Assembly: GCF_031453975.1 (NCBI RefSeq)
Contig: NZ_JAVDPW010000006.1
Span: 124,001-188,000 of the forward strand
Direction: 5' to 3'
From: Inquilinus ginsengisoli_A
GTDB taxonomy: Bacteria; Pseudomonadota; Alphaproteobacteria; DSM-16000; Inquilinaceae
Length of the DNA: 64,000 nucleotides
Numbering within the stretch: position 1 is the first letter of the stretch; each line of letters opens with the position of its first letter. The translations under genes were made by a program, and so were the position numbers. The notes under the pieces are model-generated. The model saw nothing but the letters and a program-made list of their open reading frames with translations. It did no database searches and had not been told where the DNA came from. Shown piece by piece: positions 41,325 through 49,554 of the stretch.

Positions 41325-41360
41325 TTGAATATCGCCGCCGGATGGCTTAGATCTCGGGGC

Positions 41361-41705
41361 ATGCGCACGCCCTATCACCCCGATCGCGACCAGATGGACC
41401 TCGTCACCATCCTCGCGGCGCTGAGCGACCCGACCCGCCTGGCGATCGTGCTCCAGCTGTCGGAGATGGGGGAGGAGGCCTGCAGCAGCATCGACCACGC
41501 GCCGAAGACCAGCCTGTCCTACCACTACGCCAAGCTGCGCGAGGCCGGGGTCACCCGGACGCGGATCGAAGGAACCCAGCGCTTCATCTCCCTGCGCCGC
41601 GACGATCTGGAGGCGCGGTTCCCCGGGCTGCTCGACTCTGTAGTGACAAATGCGCGCAGGGACGGCGGCCTGAAAACCCGGGCATTCCCTGCCGAGATTC
41701 GGTGA
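41361..41705 (+). CDS. ArsR-family winged-helix repressor
   Basis: 114 residues. The HTH segment is TILAALSDPTRLAIVLQLSE, then TSLSYHYAKLREAGVTRTRI as the recognition helix, and the wing EGTQRFISLRRDDLEARFPG. There are no CxC metal ligands in the usual alpha-3 position, so it probably senses something other than metal. ATG 41361 is preferred over the codon at 41325, which lies inside the control region. It is likely autoregulated and represses the divergent MFS gene. Confidence 0.92.
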   Translation: MRTPYHPDRDQMDLVTILAALSDPTRLAIVLQLSEMGEEACSSIDHAPKTSLSYHYAKLREAGVTRTRIEGTQRFISLRRDDLEARFPGLLDSVVTNARRDGGLKTRAFPAEIR

Positions 41706-41862
41706 ATCCAAGGCAATCCGGGGCCGTCCGCGGGTTTCTCCATTTTACCAAAGGGTAATTTCACGTCGCAGGCGGGACCACTTATGGTCCGCTGAGGCCA
41801 AGACGCGGGAACGCTGGCCGCGGCGATGTGTTTGAGGTTCCGTTGACCCATCCAAGAGCCAG
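41706..41862. other. Intergenic region before the glycosyltransferase-like gene
   Basis: It contains the dyad TTACC-AAAG-GGTAA (41745-41758) in an AT-rich patch. This is a possible regulator site for the downstream gene. No other feature is seen. Confidence 0.35.
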
Positions 41863-42744
41863 ATGACGATCGATATGCGTCGCTCCACCGAGCCCATGCG
41901 GAAATTTGCCGTTGTCACCACCTGCAACGGCGCCGGCTATGCCGAATACGGGCAGCGCATGATCGACACCTTTGACCTCTATTGGCCGGAGGATGTCCCC
42001 CTCCTGGTCTATCGCGAGGGTTTCGAGCCGGAGGTGCCGAGCGACCGCATCGTGGTGCGGGACCTGGTCTCCAGCTGCCCCGACCTGGTCGCCTTCAAAA
42101 GCCGCCACGCCGACAACCCGCTCGCCAACGGCCAGACCGAGCGCTACCGCTTCCGGCTGTCGCGCAACCCCTACAAGAACCGGATCAAGCTGGGCGACCG
42201 GCGCTGGGGCACCGGCTTCCGCTGGGATGCGGTGCGGTTCAGCCACAAGGCCTTCGCCATCTTCCACGCCGCGGCAAACACCGATGCCGACGTGCTGATC
42301 TGGGTCGATGCCGACAGCCTGTTCTTCGCCGAGCCGAGCCGGGAAGAGCTCGAGAGCTTCATTCCGCGCGACTGCTTCGTCGGCTATCTCGACCGGCCGA
42401 CCTACTCGGAATGCGGCTTCATCGCCTACAACCTGAGACACCCGGCGACGCGGGAGATGCTGGCGGCGTTCAAGCGCCTCTACACCCATGACGAGCTGTT
42501 CGAGCAGTACGAGTTCCACGACGCCTATCTGTTCGATGTCGTGCGGCGGCAGATCGAGCGCGCGGGCCACCAGTCCTTCGACATCGCCGACGGCATCGGC
42601 CGGCAGGCCAAGCACGTGCTGATCAACTCCCGGCTCGGTCGGTTCATGGACCACATCAAGGGCGGCCGGAAGACGACCGGCCACAGCCCGCGCAACGATC
42701 TGGTGGTCGAGCGCCGGGAATCCTACTGGCGCAACACGGCCTGA
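41863..42744 (+). CDS. Putative glycosyltransferase (GT-A-like fold)
   Basis: 293 residues with no signal peptide or membrane helix. It has a central VLIWVDADSLFFAEPSREEL segment: the DAD triplet after a hydrophobic strand is the metal-binding DXD-type motif of GT-A glycosyltransferases. KFAVVTTCNGAGYAEYGQRM at the N-terminus resembles the nucleotide-sugar-binding start, and YSECGFIAYNLRHPATREML follows. Acceptor and donor are unknown; the gene stands alone. It is assigned by fold pattern only. Confidence 0.65.
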   Translation: MTIDMRRSTEPMRKFAVVTTCNGAGYAEYGQRMIDTFDLYWPEDVPLLVYREGFEPEVPSDRIVVRDLVSSCPDLVAFKSRHADNPLANGQTERYRFRLSRNPYKNRIKLGDRRWGTGFRWDAVRFSHKAFAIFHAAANTDADVLIWVDADSLFFAEPSREELESFIPRDCFVGYLDRPTYSECGFIAYNLRHPATREMLAAFKRLYTHDELFEQYEFHDAYLFDVVRRQIERAGHQSFDIADGIGRQAKHVLINSRLGRFMDHIKGGRKTTGHSPRNDLVVERRESYWRNTA

Positions 42745-42759
42745 GCCTCCGCTGACGGA

Positions 42760-43497
42760 TCACGCATCGGGGCCGGGCGCCACGGTGTCGCCAACGCCGA
42801 GGGGCCGCTGCATCAGCACGGTGTCGACCCAGCGTCCCAGCTTGAACCCGATCGACCGGAAGCTGCCGGCCCGGTGGAAGCCCAGCCTTTCGTGCAGGGC
42901 GATCGAAGCCGCGTTGCGGCTGTCGCCGATCACGGCGACCATCTGGCGCCAGGGCCCGGCCTCACAGCGGGTGATCAGCCCCGCCAGCAGCGCCCGGCCG
43001 ATGCCGCGGCCGGCCAGCCCGTCGGCGACATAGACCGAATCCTCGACCGTGTGGCGATAGGCCGGCCGCGGCCGGTGGGCGCCGGCATAGGCATAGCCGA
43101 CCACCCGGCCGTCGATCTCCGCCGCCAGATAGGGCAGGCCCTGGCCCAGGGTCGCCACCCATCGCGCCACCAGCTCGGCCGCGTCCGGCGGCGTCTCCTC
43201 GAAGCTGGCGAAGCCGTGCAGGACGTGATGGGCATAGATCGCCTGCACCGCCGCCATGTCCGCCATGGCCGCATCGCGGATGGTGACCGGGGCGGGCAGG
43301 GTGATGTCGTGGCGGTCGGGCATCAGGGTCTCTCTGTCGGGGGCGGGTCGTCCGCGCAAGGCCTCGCCGCGGCAGATGCCGAGATCGGCCAGCCGCCGGT
43401 CGTCGAGCCCGCGCAGCATGTCCAGCTGCCGCCGGCGCGACAGGGGCGAGGCGGCGAGCCAGCGCAGGGTCTCGGTCAGGGGCGGAAGGCGGGACAT
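42760..43497 (-). CDS. DUF1127-GNAT fusion protein (phosphinothricin acetyltransferase-like)
   Basis: 245 residues. Residues ~15-50 (SPLSRRRQLDMLRGLDDRRL then ADLGICRGEAL) are a DUF1127 domain. Residues ~70-235 are a Pat-type GNAT with VQAIYAHHVLHGFASFEETP, YAYAGAHRPRPAYRHTVEDS, VYVADGLAGRGIGRALLAGL and ALHERLGFHRAGSF. Pat enzymes acetylate phosphinothricin or methionine sulfoximine-like compounds. A Met at residue 59 could also start the GNAT part alone. It is divergent from the LysR gene at 43602. Confidence 0.88.
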   Translation of the reverse strand: MSRLPPLTETLRWLAASPLSRRRQLDMLRGLDDRRLADLGICRGEALRGRPAPDRETLMPDRHDITLPAPVTIRDAAMADMAAVQAIYAHHVLHGFASFEETPPDAAELVARWVATLGQGLPYLAAEIDGRVVGYAYAGAHRPRPAYRHTVEDSVYVADGLAGRGIGRALLAGLITRCEAGPWRQMVAVIGDSRNAASIALHERLGFHRAGSFRSIGFKLGRWVDTVLMQRPLGVGDTVAPGPDA

Positions 43498-43601
43498 CGG
43501 TCACGGCTATGGTCGGGGGAACTGATGAAGTCGAGCTTGCGCCGTGGCTTCGGATAAGGGAAATTTGGATATTCAATGCAGAGGATAAGGAATTCTTTGG
43601 G

Positions 43602-44489
43602 ATGCGCGGCCTGAACCTCGACCAGTTGCGCAGCTTCTGCGAGGTGATCCAGGCCGGCAGCTTCTCCGCCGCCGCCGCCCGGCTGAACCTGACGCAGCCG
43701 GCGGTCAGCCTGCAGATCCGGCAGCTGGAGGCCAGGCTGGGCGTCCGCCTGATCGAGCGGGTCGGCCGGCGGGCGACCCCGACCCTGGCAGGTGCCGACC
43801 TGCTGGCCTATGCCGGGCAGATCGAGGCCGCGGTGGCGACGGCGGTCGAGGCCATGGCCGAACACGCCACCGGCACCATCGGGCGGGTCCGGCTGGGCAC
43901 CGGCGCCACCGCCTGCATCTACCTGCTGCCGCCGGTGCTGCGGGCCCTGCGGCGGCGGTTCCCGTCGCTCGAGATCGTGGTCAGCACCGGCAATGCCGTC
44001 GACGTCCTGCGCCTGCTGGAGGAGAACGCGCTCGACCTCGGCCTCGTCGCCCTGCCGGCGCCTGGCCGCGCCTTCGCCGTGACGCCGCTGCTGGAGGAGG
44101 AGTTCGTCGCCGTGGCCCCGGTCGAGGCGGACGACCTGCCGCCGGAGGTGACGCCGGCGGTGCTGGCCCAGCGGCCGGTCGTGCTCTACGAGCCGGGCGG
44201 CCAGACCCGGCGCATCGTCGACGACTGGTTCGCGGCGGCCGGGATCAGCCTGAAGCCGGCGATGGCGCTGGGCAGCGTCGAGGCAATCAAGGAACTGGTC
44301 GGCGCCGGCCTGGGCTGTGCCGTGCTGCCGCGCATGGCGATGCCGCCGGGCGAGACCCGGCTGGTGGCGCATTCCCTGTCGCCGCGGCTGCACCGCCGCC
44401 TCGGCCTCGTGCTGCGCCGGGACAAGCCCCTGACGCGCGGCCTGCGTGAGATGATCGCGGCGCTGCAGCAGGCGGCTCTGGATCGTTGA
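43602..44489 (+). CDS. LysR-family transcriptional regulator (CysL/CbbR-like)
   Basis: 295 residues. The HTH is NLDQLRSFCEVIQAGSFSAA then LNLTQPAVSLQIRQLEARLG; effector-domain landmarks are LPPVLRALRRRFPSLEIVVS and GLGCAVLPRMAM. ATG 43602 is chosen as the normal LysR start. A direct repeat GGATAAGG at 43552-43559 and 43583-43590, 31 bp apart, lies in the divergent promoter. It probably controls the DUF1127-GNAT gene. A second LysR gene follows after 32 bp on the same strand. Confidence 0.93.
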   Translation: MRGLNLDQLRSFCEVIQAGSFSAAAARLNLTQPAVSLQIRQLEARLGVRLIERVGRRATPTLAGADLLAYAGQIEAAVATAVEAMAEHATGTIGRVRLGTGATACIYLLPPVLRALRRRFPSLEIVVSTGNAVDVLRLLEENALDLGLVALPAPGRAFAVTPLLEEEFVAVAPVEADDLPPEVTPAVLAQRPVVLYEPGGQTRRIVDDWFAAAGISLKPAMALGSVEAIKELVGAGLGCAVLPRMAMPPGETRLVAHSLSPRLHRRLGLVLRRDKPLTRGLREMIAALQQAALDR

Positions 44490-44521
44490 CCCGCCGCTTC
44501 GCCTCATAGACCCTGCGCGCC

Positions 44522-45433
44522 ATGGACATGCCCGGCGCCATGATCATCTTCGCCCAGGTCGTCGACAGCCGCAGCTTCTCGGCCGCGGCGGTGCGGCTCG
44601 GCCTGTCGAAATCCGCAATCAGCAAGCAGATCGCGAAGCTGGAGGACCGGCTCGGCGCCCGGCTGCTGAACCGCACCACCCGCACCCTCAGCCCGACCGA
44701 TGCCGGCCAGGATTTCTACGAGCGCTGCGTCCGCGTCGCCCGCGAGGTGGAGGAGGCGGAGCGGGCGATCAGCCACCTGTCGACCGAGCCGCGCGGCCTG
44801 CTGCGCCTCAACGCGCCGGCCAGCTTCGGCCGCGACTACATCGCGCCGCTGGTGCCGGAGATGCTGGTGCGCTGGCCCGAGCTGCGGATCGATGCGGTGT
44901 TCGACGACCATTTCGTCGATGTCGTGGCCCAGGGCTTCGACCTGGTGATCCGCATCACCAAGCTGCAGGATTCCAGCCTGGTGGCCCGGCGCCTGGCCCA
45001 TTGCCGGCGGCTGGTCTGCGCCGCGCCCGCCTATCTCGAACGCCATGGCGTGCCGAAGACCCCGGCCGACCTCGCACGGCACGATTGCGTGCTCTACAGC
45101 TACGCCGCCGACCAGGGGGAATGGCAGTTCGTCGGGCCGGACGGGCGGCTGGAGACGGTGCGGGTCGACGGCCGGCTGCGGGTCAACAGCGCCGAGGTCA
45201 TGATGGCGGCCCTGCGCGCGGGCGTGGCCCTGGCGATGCCCCCCGACTTCCTGGTCGGCCCCGACATCGCCGCCGGGCGCCTGGTGCCGCTGCTGACCGA
45301 ATACGAGAACCCGTTCGGCGCGATCTACGCGGTCTGGCCGCACAACCGCAACCTCGCCCCCAAGGTCAGGGCGGTGGTGGACTTCCTGGTCGAGCGCTTC
45401 GCGGTCGAGCCGATCTGGGCGCCGCGCGGCTAG
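44522..45433 (+). CDS. LysR-family transcriptional regulator (AaeR/DhcR-like)
   Basis: 303 residues. The HTH is MIIFAQVVDSRSFSAAAVRL then SKSAISKQIAKLEDRLGARL and LNRTTRTLSPTDAG. The effector domain has LRLNAPASFGRDYIAPLVPE and the terminal VDFLVERF, typical of the branch that includes AaeR and similar aromatic-acid regulators. It is not closely related to the LysR gene just upstream. Its TAG stop (45431-45433) overlaps the TAG stop of the convergent MFS gene within CTAG. The MFS exporter is a plausible target. Confidence 0.93.
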   Translation: MDMPGAMIIFAQVVDSRSFSAAAVRLGLSKSAISKQIAKLEDRLGARLLNRTTRTLSPTDAGQDFYERCVRVAREVEEAERAISHLSTEPRGLLRLNAPASFGRDYIAPLVPEMLVRWPELRIDAVFDDHFVDVVAQGFDLVIRITKLQDSSLVARRLAHCRRLVCAAPAYLERHGVPKTPADLARHDCVLYSYAADQGEWQFVGPDGRLETVRVDGRLRVNSAEVMMAALRAGVALAMPPDFLVGPDIAAGRLVPLLTEYENPFGAIYAVWPHNRNLAPKVRAVVDFLVERFAVEPIWAPRG

Positions 45434-46908
45434 AGCGGTTCTGCCCCGGCGCCCATGTCCGGCCGCTCGCGCAGGGGCCGGTGCGCCACCCGCATGTAGA
45501 TCACGAGGCTGAGGGCGAAGACCGCGGCCACCGCGGCGAACATGATGGCGAAGGCGCGGGCGATGTCGGTGCGCTCGGTGTCGGTGACCGGGCGGCGCAC
45601 CAGATCCTCCAGCCCCGAGACCGTGCCGACCGATGGCACCCAGGCGACGATCAGGCCCAGCACCAGGGCCGAGGCCGCGGCGATCAGGATGGCGCCACCC
45701 AGGGCGCGGGAGAAGCCGATGGCGCCGGTCACCGCGCCGAGGTCGCGGCCGGCGACCGCGTTCTGCGCCGCCACCATGCTGGCCGGGAAGATCGGGCCGA
45801 CGCCGAAGCCCGCGACCATCAGCAGGCCGGAGGCGACCAGCGGCGTGGCGTGCTCGGCCACGGCGGCGAGGGCGAGGAGGGCCACGATCGCCACCGGCAG
45901 CCCGATCAGCGGCGGCCGGCGGTAGGTGCCGGTGCGGGTGACGTAGCGGCCGGACAGCGACGCGGTGATGGTGGTCGACAGCATCAGCGGGATCATCATC
46001 AGCCCGACCTCGCCGACCGGGGCCCGCAGCGCCACCTGCAGGTAGGTCGGCGCCAGCACCGCCAGCACGAGATAGCCGCCGAAGGCCAGGAACACCGCCG
46101 CCAGCACCGGCCCGACCACGGTGTCGCCGAGGAAGCGCGGCGGCAGGATCGGCTCGTCGGCCCGGGCCTGGCGGCGGAAGAACAGCCAGCCGCCGGCCGC
46201 CGCCGCCACCAGCGCGACGACGATCGGCAGCGATAGCCAGGGGAAGGTGGTGCCGCCCCAGGACAGGCCCAGCAGCAGCGCGGTGGTGCCGAAGGTCAGC
46301 AGGCCGATCGAGGCGAAGTCGATCGGCGCCCGGACCCGCCGCACCGGCAGCTTGCGCAGCGCCCGGTCGACCGTGACCAGCGCCAGCGCGCCCAGCGGCA
46401 GGTTGATCCAGAAGATCCAGGGCCAGCCGACATACTGGGTCAGGACGCCGCCCAGGGTCGGGCCGATCAGGGCCGACCCGGCCCAGACCGTGGCGAAATA
46501 GGCGGCGTAGCGGCCGCGGTCGCGCGGCGCCACCACATCGGCGATCACCGTCTGCGCCAGGGTCAGCAGCCCGCCGCCGCCGAGGCCCTGCACCGCCCGC
46601 GCCGCGATCAGCATCACCATCGAGGTCGACAGGGCGCACAGCACCGACGCGCCCAGGAACACGAACAGGCAGATCAGCAGCAGCGGCCGGCGGCCGTAGA
46701 GGTCGCTGAGCTTGCCGAGGATCGGCGTGGCGCAGGTCGAGGTCAGGAGATAGACGGTGACGACCCAGGAGATCAGCTCGAAATCGCCGAGCTCGCGGCC
46801 GATCGAGGGCAGGGCGGTGGCGACGATGGTCTGGTCGAGCGCCGACAGGAACATCGCCAGCAACGCGCCGATGACGATGGTGCGGACCTCGGACTGGGTC
46901 AGGGACAT
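45430..46908 (-). CDS. MFS drug transporter, DHA2 family (EmrB/QacA type)
   Basis: 492 residues with fourteen membrane helices expected. DHA2 signatures are ALDQTIVATALPSIGRELGD and TPILGKLSDLYGRRPLLLIC, then motif C WAGSALIGPTLGGVLTQYVG. Such proteins expel lipophilic drugs or metabolites with proton antiport. ATG 46908 has GGGAGGAAG upstream; the frame extends to 47427 as a shadow of the kinase gene. No EmrA adaptor is nearby. Confidence 0.94.
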   Translation of the reverse strand: MSLTQSEVRTIVIGALLAMFLSALDQTIVATALPSIGRELGDFELISWVVTVYLLTSTCATPILGKLSDLYGRRPLLLICLFVFLGASVLCALSTSMVMLIAARAVQGLGGGGLLTLAQTVIADVVAPRDRGRYAAYFATVWAGSALIGPTLGGVLTQYVGWPWIFWINLPLGALALVTVDRALRKLPVRRVRAPIDFASIGLLTFGTTALLLGLSWGGTTFPWLSLPIVVALVAAAAGGWLFFRRQARADEPILPPRFLGDTVVGPVLAAVFLAFGGYLVLAVLAPTYLQVALRAPVGEVGLMMIPLMLSTTITASLSGRYVTRTGTYRRPPLIGLPVAIVALLALAAVAEHATPLVASGLLMVAGFGVGPIFPASMVAAQNAVAGRDLGAVTGAIGFSRALGGAILIAAASALVLGLIVAWVPSVGTVSGLEDLVRRPVTDTERTDIARAFAIMFAAVAAVFALSLVIYMRVAHRPLRERPDMGAGAEPL

Positions 46909-47018
46909 GCTCGGTGCTTCCTCCCGCCCGCGCATGGTTCGTCCCGCGCGAGTCGCTGCCCATCCTAGCGGCTGGGGCGGCCGGCGCGGTCGGCGATTGG
47001 CCGGGAGCAGCCCTGCGG

Positions 47019-48290
47019 TCAGCCCGCGGCGCCGCCGCGGGGCAGGATCACGGTCTGGACCAGGCCGCCCTCGGCGCGGTTCTCGATCACGATGCGGCCG
47101 CCGCTGCGGTCGATGATCTCCTTGGCGATGGCCAGGCCCAGCCCGGCGCCGGGCACCGTCTGGCGCCGGGCGAAGTCGACCCGGAAGAACGGCTCGAACA
47201 CCTGGGTCAGCAGCGCCGGGGGAATGCCGGGGCCGCGGTCGGCGATGGTGATGCGGGCCTCGCCGCCGACCGCCGCCAGCGTCACCTCCGCCCCCTTGCC
47301 ATGGGTGGCGGCGTTGATGATCAGGTTGCGCAGCGCCCGCTTCAGCGCCAGCGGCCCGGCCTTGATCAGCAGCGGCTCGGCCCGGGTCAGGGCCACCGGC
47401 AGCGCCTGCTCGGCCAGCTCGGTGCACACCGTCTCGACCAGCCGGTCCAGGCGCAGCGGCTCGGTGTCACCACCGTCGACCTCCTCGCGCACCAAGCGGA
47501 TGGCGCTGTCGGCGATGCGGTCGAGCTCGTCGAGGTCCTTCAGCCAGGCGGCCTGGTCCTCCTCCGGCAGGAACTCGGCGCGCAGCCGCATCCGGGTCAT
47601 CGGCGTGCGCAGATCGTGCCCCGCCGCCGCCACCAGGCGCATCCGGCTTTCCATCGCCGCGCGCAGCCGGGCCGACAGGCGGTTCAGGGTCCGGGCGGTG
47701 GTGCGCATCTCGGCCGGCCCGGTCTCCGGCAGCTCGGGCAGGATGCCGTCCGGCCCGATGCGGGCGATGGTGCTTTCCAGCAGCGCCAACGGCCGGATCA
47801 GCTTGCCGGCGACCACCAGGGCGATGCCGATCGCGCCCAGCACCAGCAGCACCATCCAGCCGGCGAAGGCCAGCGGCACGCCCTGCGGCACCGGCACGTC
47901 GGAGATGGTCAGCCACAGCCAGCGCTGCGGGTCGATCTGCACCGACAGCATCGGCGGCGATTCGGGGCTGGGCCGGGTCACCCTGAGCGGCAGGTCGGGC
48001 CCGGTCTTGCGCATGGCGTCCTGCAGGTAGTCGGCGAAGCGCTCGATCGGCTCGCCCGGCCCCGGGATGGGGTGCAGCTCGAAATCCGCCACGCGGCCGG
48101 GGGCGCTCACCGGGCCGATGCCGTTCTCGACCAGGTCGGCGATCAGCCGCACCTGGCGGACCAGCGGGTCGATCGTCCGTTCCGGCGACGGCCCGCGCAG
48201 CAGGCTGACGGCGGCGAAGCTGGCGATGCCCACGACGGCGATGATGGCGATCACCAGCAGCAGGGTGATGCGGGCCCGCAGCGTGTTCAC
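47019..48290 (-). CDS. Sensor histidine kinase
   Basis: 423 residues. Two membrane helices (about 8-31 and 141-163) flank a periplasmic sensor of ~110 residues, then HAMP, the DHp helix with the phospho-acceptor His225 in AGHDLRTPMTRMRLRAEF, and the ATP lid: RNLIINAATHGKG (N box), ITIADRGPGIP (G1) and GAGLGLAIAKEI (G2). The layout is EnvZ/CpxA-like. It overlaps the response regulator gene by four bases and is transcribed after it. The signal is unknown. Confidence 0.95.
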   Translation of the reverse strand: MNTLRARITLLLVIAIIAVVGIASFAAVSLLRGPSPERTIDPLVRQVRLIADLVENGIGPVSAPGRVADFELHPIPGPGEPIERFADYLQDAMRKTGPDLPLRVTRPSPESPPMLSVQIDPQRWLWLTISDVPVPQGVPLAFAGWMVLLVLGAIGIALVVAGKLIRPLALLESTIARIGPDGILPELPETGPAEMRTTARTLNRLSARLRAAMESRMRLVAAAGHDLRTPMTRMRLRAEFLPEEDQAAWLKDLDELDRIADSAIRLVREEVDGGDTEPLRLDRLVETVCTELAEQALPVALTRAEPLLIKAGPLALKRALRNLIINAATHGKGAEVTLAAVGGEARITIADRGPGIPPALLTQVFEPFFRVDFARRQTVPGAGLGLAIAKEIIDRSGGRIVIENRAEGGLVQTVILPRGGAAG

Positions 48291-49015
48291 GCCGCGTCGC
48301 CCTGCTGCTCGACCGCGACCGCCAGCTGGTAGCCGCCGTTGCGCACGGTCTTGAAGATGTGGAACGGCCCCTCGTCGCCCAGCTTGCGGCGCAACCGGCT
48401 GACCAGCACGTCGATCGACCGGTCCAGCGGCTCCGCCTCGCGGCCCTGGGTCAGGTCCAGCAGCTGGTCGCGCGACAGCACCCGGCCGGGCCGGTCGAGG
48501 AAGGCGACCAGCAGCTCGAACTCGGCGCCGGTCAGGACGACCTCCTCGCCGCCGGCATCGGTGACGCGCCGGGCGGACGGGTCGGCGGTGAAGCCGGCGA
48601 AGCGGTAGCGCCCGGCGGTGGCCGGCGCCTCCTCCGGCGCCGCCGCGCTCCGCCGCAGCACGGCGCGGATCCGGGCCACCAGCTCGCGCGGGTTGAACGG
48701 CTTGCCGATATAGTCGTCGGCGCCGATCTCCAGCCCGATGATGCGGTCGACATCCTCCTTCAGCGCGGTCAGCAGGATCACCGGCAGATGCGCCCGGCGC
48801 TGGCGCAGGTCGCGGCAGATCTCCAGCCCGGAGCCGTCGGGCAGCATGACGTCGAGGACCACCAGGTCGATCCGGCCGGCCGCGATCGCCTCCTCGCAGT
48901 CGCGCCGGTCGGCGGCGAGGGTGACGCGGAAGTTCTGACTGTCGAGATAGCGGCCCAGCAGCCGCCGGATCTCGGGGTCGTCGTCAACGACGAGGATGTG
49001 GGGCGAAGTCTGCAT
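48287..49015 (-). CDS. OmpR-family response regulator
   Basis: 242 residues. The receiver domain has the acidic pocket VVDDDPEIRRLL, phospho-acceptor Asp55 in LVVLDVMLPDGSG, LLTALKEDVD and Lys105 in YIGKPFNPRE. The winged-helix output domain follows with LTGAEFELLVAFLDRPGRVL and DRSIDVLVSRLRRKLGD. It pairs with the kinase at 47019. It is divergent from a small secreted protein and the RND efflux operon, which are the natural candidate targets. Confidence 0.96.
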   Translation of the reverse strand: MQTSPHILVVDDDPEIRRLLGRYLDSQNFRVTLAADRRDCEEAIAAGRIDLVVLDVMLPDGSGLEICRDLRQRRAHLPVILLTALKEDVDRIIGLEIGADDYIGKPFNPRELVARIRAVLRRSAAAPEEAPATAGRYRFAGFTADPSARRVTDAGGEEVVLTGAEFELLVAFLDRPGRVLSRDQLLDLTQGREAEPLDRSIDVLVSRLRRKLGDEGPFHIFKTVRNGGYQLAVAVEQQGDAA

Positions 49016-49093
49016 GGAATATGTGGCCGGTCAGTGCTGGCGTGATCTTTACGGCCGCGGCCCCGCAGCGCGATGGGTTTTTTGCAACGGAGT

Positions 49094-49116
49094 GTTGCCG
49101 ATTCCCGGCCGGCAAC
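49094..49116. promoter_or_regulatory. Dyad in the response regulator / RND control region
   Basis: GTTGCCG-N9-CGGCAAC, perfect 7-bp arms, lies 78 bp upstream of the regulator start and 112 bp upstream of the small secreted protein. A partial half-site CGGCAAC recurs near 49152. It is a candidate site for the response regulator; OmpR-type proteins more often use direct repeats, so it is uncertain. Confidence 0.4.
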
Positions 49117-49228
49117 GTTCGGACATCAATTTGATTGCCCGGTTCATCTTCGGCAACACGCCGACGAAGCGCAGCAACAGACCGCGCCTAGCGTCGCTTG
49201 GCCGACAGCAACTCCAGCGAGGTCGCAG

Positions 49229-49462
49229 ATGAAATCCACCGTCGTCATCATCGGCGTCGCGACGGCCAGCGTGATCGGGCTGACCGCCAGCGCGATCACC
49301 GGCCTGACCGGCCCGGCCTTCGCCGCCCCCGGTGCCTCCGCCAATGCCTCGGACCGCATCGATGCCCCGCGCCCCGGCCTGCCCTTCTTCGGATCCGGTC
49401 CGTCCGAACCGCCGCGTCTGCCACTGCCGGATGCCCCCCATCCGACCCCCGACGCCGGCTGA
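49229..49462 (+). CDS. Small secreted protein, unknown
   Basis: 77 residues. The first ~32 are a Sec signal peptide (VIIGVATASVIGLTASAITG with cleavage after AFA), leaving a mature peptide of about 45 residues that is Pro-rich (DAPRPGLPFFGSGPSEPPRL). No family is recognised. GAGG precedes ATG 49229. It is the first gene downstream of the divergent control region and is followed 92 bp later by the outer membrane factor, so it may be co-regulated with the efflux operon. Confidence 0.65.
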   Translation: MKSTVVIIGVATASVIGLTASAITGLTGPAFAAPGASANASDRIDAPRPGLPFFGSGPSEPPRLPLPDAPHPTPDAG

Positions 49463-49554
49463 CGGACCGGTCGGGCCGGCCCGGCGTTCCCCCACGCCCG
49501 GGCCGGCCCGATGGTTTCTTCCTGCCTTCACTGCAAAGACCGATTGCCGCGATC

